The notes under the pieces are model-generated. The model searched no databases and was not told the DNA's origin. It saw nothing but the letters and a program-made list of their open reading frames with translations. This document shows positions 37,492 to 40,048 of a DNA stretch of 40,048 nt, piece by piece. The translations under genes and the position numbers were made by a program. This DNA is from a virus. Numbering within the stretch: position 1 is the stretch's first letter; each line of letters starts with the position of its first letter. The DNA is taken from IMG/VR virus record IMGVR_UViG_3300017934_000002, positions 1 through 40,048 of that record, one strand, 5' to 3'.

Positions 37492-37653
37492 AGACCTTCG
37501 TTGCATCGAAGCAAACCCCTTGTATTCCTCTGCGTGGGCCTCACAGACACGTAAGATCCATCCCCGCCCGCCGAAATAAGCGGTAAACCCACTGACCGAA
37601 TAGACCCACCGCTCCCGACAGTACGGACGCTGACATAGATCGAAGTTTTTCAC
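37438..37653 (-). CDS. Cassette zinc protein with shared tail, 71 aa (GTG start), leaderless
   Basis: LCQRPYCRERWVYSVSGFTA and RVCEAHAEEYKGF supply CxxxxC and CxxH, a plausible zinc site, followed by the shared tail. TAGAAT (37663-37668) is 9 bases before GTG. Function unknown. Confidence 0.55.
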   Translation of the reverse strand: MKNFDLCQRPYCRERWVYSVSGFTAYFGGRGWILRVCEAHAEEYKGFASMQRRSALLASSTPSKQASAATE

Positions 37654-37662
37654 GGCAGACCG

Positions 37663-37727
37663 ATTCTAAACCCCGCTCCTGGAACGCGCAAGGCCCACAG
37701 GTACTATCGGATGGACCCTGGAATACC
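37663..37727 (-). promoter_or_regulatory. Promoter plus R-B boundary repeat of the 71-aa cassette
   Basis: TAGAAT 37663-37668 and TTGCGC 37686-37691 (17 apart), CGCTCCTGGAACG in the spacer, ACCCTGGAATACC ending 37727. Confidence 0.75.
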
Positions 37728-37735
37728 AAAAGGGG

Positions 37736-37891
37736 TTGGATCGGGCGCGTCACCCCCAACTCTTCGCGCCCGATCCCGTTCCAGAGTGTCCCTACGAACC
37801 GGAGGCGGACAAGGGCTGGCCTGAAACGTTTCTCAAAGTGGGCACCGGGTCCAAAAAGAAGGGCCAACGCTTCGGATTTACAGCCCCATGA
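37736..37891 (+). CDS. Possible small gene or gene fragment on the plus strand, about 51 aa
   Basis: From a TTG at 37736 the frame reads LDRARHPQLFAPDPVPECPY, then EPEADKGWPETFLKVGTGSK and KKGQRFGFTAP. Composition is protein-like, but there is no ATG/GTG and the start region is a 12-bp hairpin. It could be a broken cassette. Otherwise 37728-37930 would be empty. Confidence 0.35.
   Translation: MDRARHPQLFAPDPVPECPYEPEADKGWPETFLKVGTGSKKKGQRFGFTAP
37738..37776. other. Perfect 12-bp hairpin between cassettes
   Basis: GGATCGGGCGCG (37738-37749) pairs fully with CGCGCCCGATCC (37765-37776) around a 15-base loop, directly after an R-B element. No T-run on either side, so not a normal terminator. 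Confidence 0.75.
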
Positions 37892-37930
37892 ATGGTCCGC
37901 ACAGCGCCCACTCTGAAGAGTATAGCGCCG

Positions 37931-38197
37931 TTATGCGGCCGGAGGGGTTGCAGGAGCGGGCGCGTGTCCGAAGAATCCGGAAGCGTTCAAGTTCTTCACA
38001 ATCGAATCGATCAAAGTGGAAGCAGCCTGTACATGGGCTTCAGGGACAGCTTCGCCGGCTTGCGCCGCGGCGTCGATGGACGCCAGCACAATCTGTTTCT
38101 TGGTTTCGCCTGGAACGCCCTTGGCGGCGGCTTCTACAGCGATGACTCCCCCGAGGATCTGCGGGAAAATCGAGAACAGGAAAGCGAGTATTTTCAT
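37931..38197 (-). CDS. Hypothetical phage-type membrane-associated protein, 88 aa, leaderless
   Basis: MKILAFLFSIFPQILGGVIA is a hydrophobic N-terminal segment. A helical Ala-rich body (ETKKQIVLASIDAAAQAGEA, VQAASTLIDSIVKNLNASGFF) and an Ala/Pro tail follow. The pattern with KKQ-V-L and a final IV.LNASG.F is frequent among phage proteins near lysis genes, function unknown. TAGAAT (38207-38212) is 9 bases before the ATG. Confidence 0.65.
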   Translation of the reverse strand: MKILAFLFSIFPQILGGVIAVEAAAKGVPGETKKQIVLASIDAAAQAGEAVPEAHVQAASTLIDSIVKNLNASGFFGHAPAPATPPAA

Positions 38198-38215
38198 AGT
38201 GATTCGATTCTAGCG

Positions 38216-38506
38216 CTATTTGAGCGCCGCCGCTATAGCGGCATCCCGTTTGGCCTTTGCGGCTTCCACGTCGGCGTCATAGGCGGCGATAGCAGCTCTG
38301 ACCGCCACGTCCACGGTCGAAAGCCCAACCGCCACCGAAGCGCCCCACATCGAAGCCCAATTCGACGGATTGCCGGAAGCCGCTATGGCTTCGCGCGCCT
38401 TTTCGGCCGCCGCGGCCTGCTCGACCGTCATGCCGTTTGGCACGACGGCCGGAACCGTTCCCGGAGGTGGAGCCGGAGTCCCGTGAAATGGAGCCATGTC
38501 GCCCAT
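38216..38506 (-). CDS. Hypothetical Ala-rich protein, 96 aa
   Basis: Pro-rich N-terminus (MGDMAPFHGTPAPPPGTVP) and a long Ala/Lys helix (EQAAAAEKAREAIAASGNPS, DADVEAAKAKRDAAIAAALK). AGGAG precedes ATG 38506 after TAGAAT (38531-38536), so this one has a leader and ribosome site. 38507-38648 holds only this promoter. Confidence 0.6.
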   Translation of the reverse strand: MGDMAPFHGTPAPPPGTVPAVVPNGMTVEQAAAAEKAREAIAASGNPSNWASMWGASVAVGLSTVDVAVRAAIAAYDADVEAAKAKRDAAIAAALK

Positions 38507-38648
38507 AAAGTCGTTTATCTCCTGGCTTCGATTCTAGCACCGGGGAAGTTCCCACGGCCATGGTTTTCAGTGAAATACTCGCCCCAAGCGCGTTTTGGCG
38601 TGCAATCTTCCCCGGATTTCGGAACTCAGAGATTGGGCACTTTGAGGA

Positions 38649-39200
38649 CTATGGTAGCACTTCCACGGCCCAGATCATGCCGGTTGGATTTTGCACGCGC
38701 GACCCGAAAACCCGGTCAACCACGGTTGTCACATCCGGCCACGTCGGGTTGTGATAGTCGTGGCCTGCAATCAACTTCCGGGCCTTTGGCGTCCACAACT
38801 CCAGGTCGAGCGCAACCGCAGCCTCCAGATGGTCTCCGTCCACGAAAACCATGTCGAGGCCAGTCATCAAGAACGGTACAGCATCAAACGCCTTTGCGGC
38901 ATCGGCGCTTTTCATCGCACAGGTTCGCAACTGGTTCCAAACGCGCTCGAAACCGATGCGGGATTCCAGATTTTGCATGAAAAGCGCATGTGGCCGTTCC
39001 CCATTGCCCATGATATCCTGCCACGTATCCACCGCATACACCGGGCCTTTGCAGCCCTGCAACAGCGCGAACGTGGAACGCCCTTGGTAGCAGCCGATTT
39101 CCACCACGGAACTCATTTGAGAGGCTGTATCGAACAGCCATTGAAGCTCGGATTCGTCCATCCAACCGGGAATGGAGAGATCGTAGGGAGGCGTCATCAC
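38649..39200 (-). CDS. Class I SAM-dependent methyltransferase (Methyltransf_24-like), 183 aa
   Basis: SSVVEIGCYQGRSTFALLQG is motif I (EIGCYQG at residues 34-40), VYAVDTW motif II, and MVFVDGDHLEAAVALDLELW the conserved DGDH strand and helix. Phages carry such enzymes for modifying sugars or small molecules; the substrate is unknown. Start is GTG 39200 or ATG 39197, with TAGAAT (39206-39211) 5-8 bases upstream. A truncated copy lies at 37092-37430. The two-domain glycosyltransferase may be a partner in glycan modification (inference). Confidence 0.8.
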   Translation of the reverse strand: MMTPPYDLSIPGWMDESELQWLFDTASQMSSVVEIGCYQGRSTFALLQGCKGPVYAVDTWQDIMGNGERPHALFMQNLESRIGFERVWNQLRTCAMKSADAAKAFDAVPFLMTGLDMVFVDGDHLEAAVALDLELWTPKARKLIAGHDYHNPTWPDVTTVVDRVFGSRVQNPTGMIWAVEVLP

Positions 39201-39234
39201 AGCCGATTCTAACGAGGTTTCGGGGCTTTCATAC

Positions 39235-39546
39235 TCAAGCCGCCTTACTGTACCAGAGAACGCCAGCAGCAGCAGCCAAAATGAACGCCATCCACTGTTG
39301 CAAAACCATCTTTTCCCCTATGACGACGCTGCCCGTGAAAATCGAGAGAACGATAGCTATGATCGTCCACAGCAGGGCGACTTCAAACCAAGAGCCACGC
39401 CGATACGATGCCCAGACCGGATAGGCGCTTACCGCATAAAAGAGGACTCCAAGCCAGAAAAACCGGTTGATCCCCACCGCATGCCTGAGGGACCAATCGC
39501 CCGCTTGCGCCAGTACAACAGCCACAACAATCAACGCGAAAATCAT
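39235..39546 (-). CDS. Four-span membrane protein, SMR/EamA-like, 103 aa
   Basis: Four hydrophobic helices: IFALIVVAVVLAQAG, FFWLGVLFYAVSAYPVWASY, FEVALLWTIIAIVLSIFTG and WMAFILAAAAGVLWYS. Length and topology match small multidrug-resistance/EamA-type half transporters, though the SMR Glu in helix 1 is not evident. CAGGAG within the boundary repeat is its ribosome site. Function in the element unknown; perhaps a lipid- or sugar-flipping accessory to the glycosyltransferase. Confidence 0.7.
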   Translation of the reverse strand: MIFALIVVAVVLAQAGDWSLRHAVGINRFFWLGVLFYAVSAYPVWASYRRGSWFEVALLWTIIAIVLSIFTGSVVIGEKMVLQQWMAFILAAAAGVLWYSKAA

Positions 39547-39608
39547 TGGCCCGCTCCTGAAATGCTCTCATCCCGCCGTTTTTCAACCGATGGACCCTGG
39601 AAAGTCAT
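39543..39608 (-). CDS. Possible 21-codon leader peptide upstream of the four-span protein
   Basis: MTFQGPSVEKRRDESISGAG starts 8 bases after TAGAAT (39617-39622), and its stop overlaps the next ATG as ATGA. It is made entirely of the boundary repeat. Its translation would couple to the transporter gene; could be fortuitous. Confidence 0.3.
   Translation of the reverse strand: MTFQGPSVEKRRDESISGAGQ
39552..39602 (-). repeat. R-B' boundary repeat, copy before the four-span protein
   Basis: Identical to 39950-40000 except for one base in CTCCTGGAA/CTCCTGAAA. In these two copies CAGGAG is the ribosome site of the gene that follows. Confidence 0.92.
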
Positions 39609-39651
39609 ACAGAGCGATTCTAACGCTATTCCGGGGAACGTGGCGACGTTT

Positions 39652-39945
39652 TCAAGCGGGTTCTGAGGGTGCGAGGAGCGCGGGACCGCGATCACGGAAA
39701 AGTGATGGAAACAACTTGCGGCCCAGTTCCATTTGACTAATTTCGAGCGCTCCAGCCTCCACCGCTAATTTGCGTTTTGCCAGGCAGATATCGAAATGCT
39801 CCTGTCGCGTGCCCGCTTTCTGAATCCATCTGGACTGAACACCGATCCGCGCCGCCATCGCCAAAAGCTCATCGTGCGTATCCGCGATCATGTGACACAT
39901 CACCATACGCCCAAACGCAGCCTTCATGCCGTCAACGTAGACCAT
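39652..39945 (-). CDS. DUF4031 family protein, 97 aa
   Basis: MVYVDGMKAAFGRMVMCHMI then ADTHDELLAMAARIGV, DICLAKRKLAVEAGALEIS and MELGRKLF are the signature features of DUF4031, a small family common in phages and of unknown function. CAGGAG 6 bases before ATG 39945 fixes the start. Ends ALLAPSEPA, a diverged form of the shared cassette tail. Confidence 0.88.
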   Translation of the reverse strand: MVYVDGMKAAFGRMVMCHMIADTHDELLAMAARIGVQSRWIQKAGTRQEHFDICLAKRKLAVEAGALEISQMELGRKLFPSLFRDRGPALLAPSEPA

Positions 39946-40048
39946 AATCCGCTCCTGGAATGCTCTCATCCCGCCGTTTTTCAACCGATGGACCCTGGAA
40001 TCCACTCATCGAATCGGCTCGAACCTGCCCGGCTTCGCATGCTTCAAA
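39933..40048. repeat. Right copy of the 116-bp exact terminal repeat
   Basis: Identical to 1-116. It contains the start codon and Shine-Dalgarno of the DUF4031 gene, a boundary repeat (39950-40000) and the 3' end of the 88-residue gene found at 74-340. Confidence 0.95.
39950..40000 (-). repeat. R-B' boundary repeat, copy before DUF4031 (also at 18-68)
   Basis: Carries CGCTCCTGGAATG and, 40 bases on, ACCCTGGAATCC. It lies in the terminal redundancy, so it appears twice in the window but once on the circle. Confidence 0.92.

Noticed and set aside
37541-37867. A 108-codon minus-strand frame crossing an R-B element
   Set aside because: It runs through the promoter repeat and overlaps the better-supported 71-aa cassette gene; its N-terminal half looks like shadow sequence.
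38649-39200. DNA adenine/cytosine methyltransferase assignment for the cassette enzyme
   Set aside because: It lacks DPPY/NPPY and PC motifs; the EIGCYQG and DGDH layout is of the small-molecule/sugar type.
36262-39945. Integron with attC sites
   Set aside because: The boundary repeats lack attC-type R''/R' core sites and long folded arms, and there is no tyrosine recombinase in the circle. The analogy is only in organisation.
1-40048. CRISPR array, retron or diversity-generating retroelement
   Set aside because: No regularly spaced short repeats with unique spacers, no reverse transcriptase and no template/variable repeat pair with A-biased changes were seen.
1-40048. Terminal repeats of a transposon or of a linear prophage
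   Set aside because: The end repeat is direct and not inverted, there is no transposase or integrase, and genes and repeats read through the join.

Overview
The window is a GC-rich, gene-dense replicon of about 39.9 kb that closes into a circle: bases 1-116 are repeated exactly as 39933-40048. It reads as a complete virus or virus-like element of a bacterium. It carries a lytic transglycosylase, a transglutaminase-like protein, fibre and propeller proteins, a cytosine DNA methyltransferase, HNH and Ref-like nuclease genes, a DUF4031 protein, a tRNA, and operons of tiny genes joined by ATGA/GTGA overlaps. I cannot name the host. Several soil-type phage families seem familiar, but that is recollection and not a search result.

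Layout on the circle. (1) A long minus-strand unit starts near 21050, runs down to base 74, crosses the junction and continues from 39945 to 36262. It encodes a transglutaminase-like protein, many short single-span membrane proteins that begin Met-Tyr, a two-domain glycosyltransferase, an arginine-rich membrane protein, a candidate capsid protein (11739-12464), a set of related beta-rich proteins, a tRNA, an HNH protein, two propeller/Ig fibres and a transglycosylase. Past the junction lies an array of small gene cassettes separated by repeated boundaries. (2) A short plus unit (21173-23638) holds a 492-residue protein with proline-rich linkers. (3) A minus unit (28346-23625) holds a small basic protein, a MerR-type regulator, a winged-helix replication-initiator-like protein, zinc-ribbon proteins and the methyltransferase. 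(4) A plus unit (28430-35866) holds about twenty small overlapping genes and ends in a secreted fibre-like protein.

Control signals are unusually readable. First genes of many units lack a Shine-Dalgarno sequence and have a TANNNT box 5-9 bases before the start codon, which suggests leaderless transcripts. Genes inside the units have strong Shine-Dalgarno sequences buried in the previous gene. A promoter of the form TTGCGC-N17/18-TAGAAT, with a near-palindrome in its spacer, recurs before a tRNA and several cassettes. The replication gene has a probable antisense RNA over its ribosome-binding site and an iteron-like cluster inside its coding region.

The most unusual point is what is missing. 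I recognise no terminase, portal, HK97-type capsid, tape measure, P-loop packaging ATPase, polymerase, primase, helicase or integrase. The likely virion genes are instead beta-rich paralogues and tail-anchored membrane proteins. This fits an undescribed particle architecture, or an element that borrows a packaging and replication machine.
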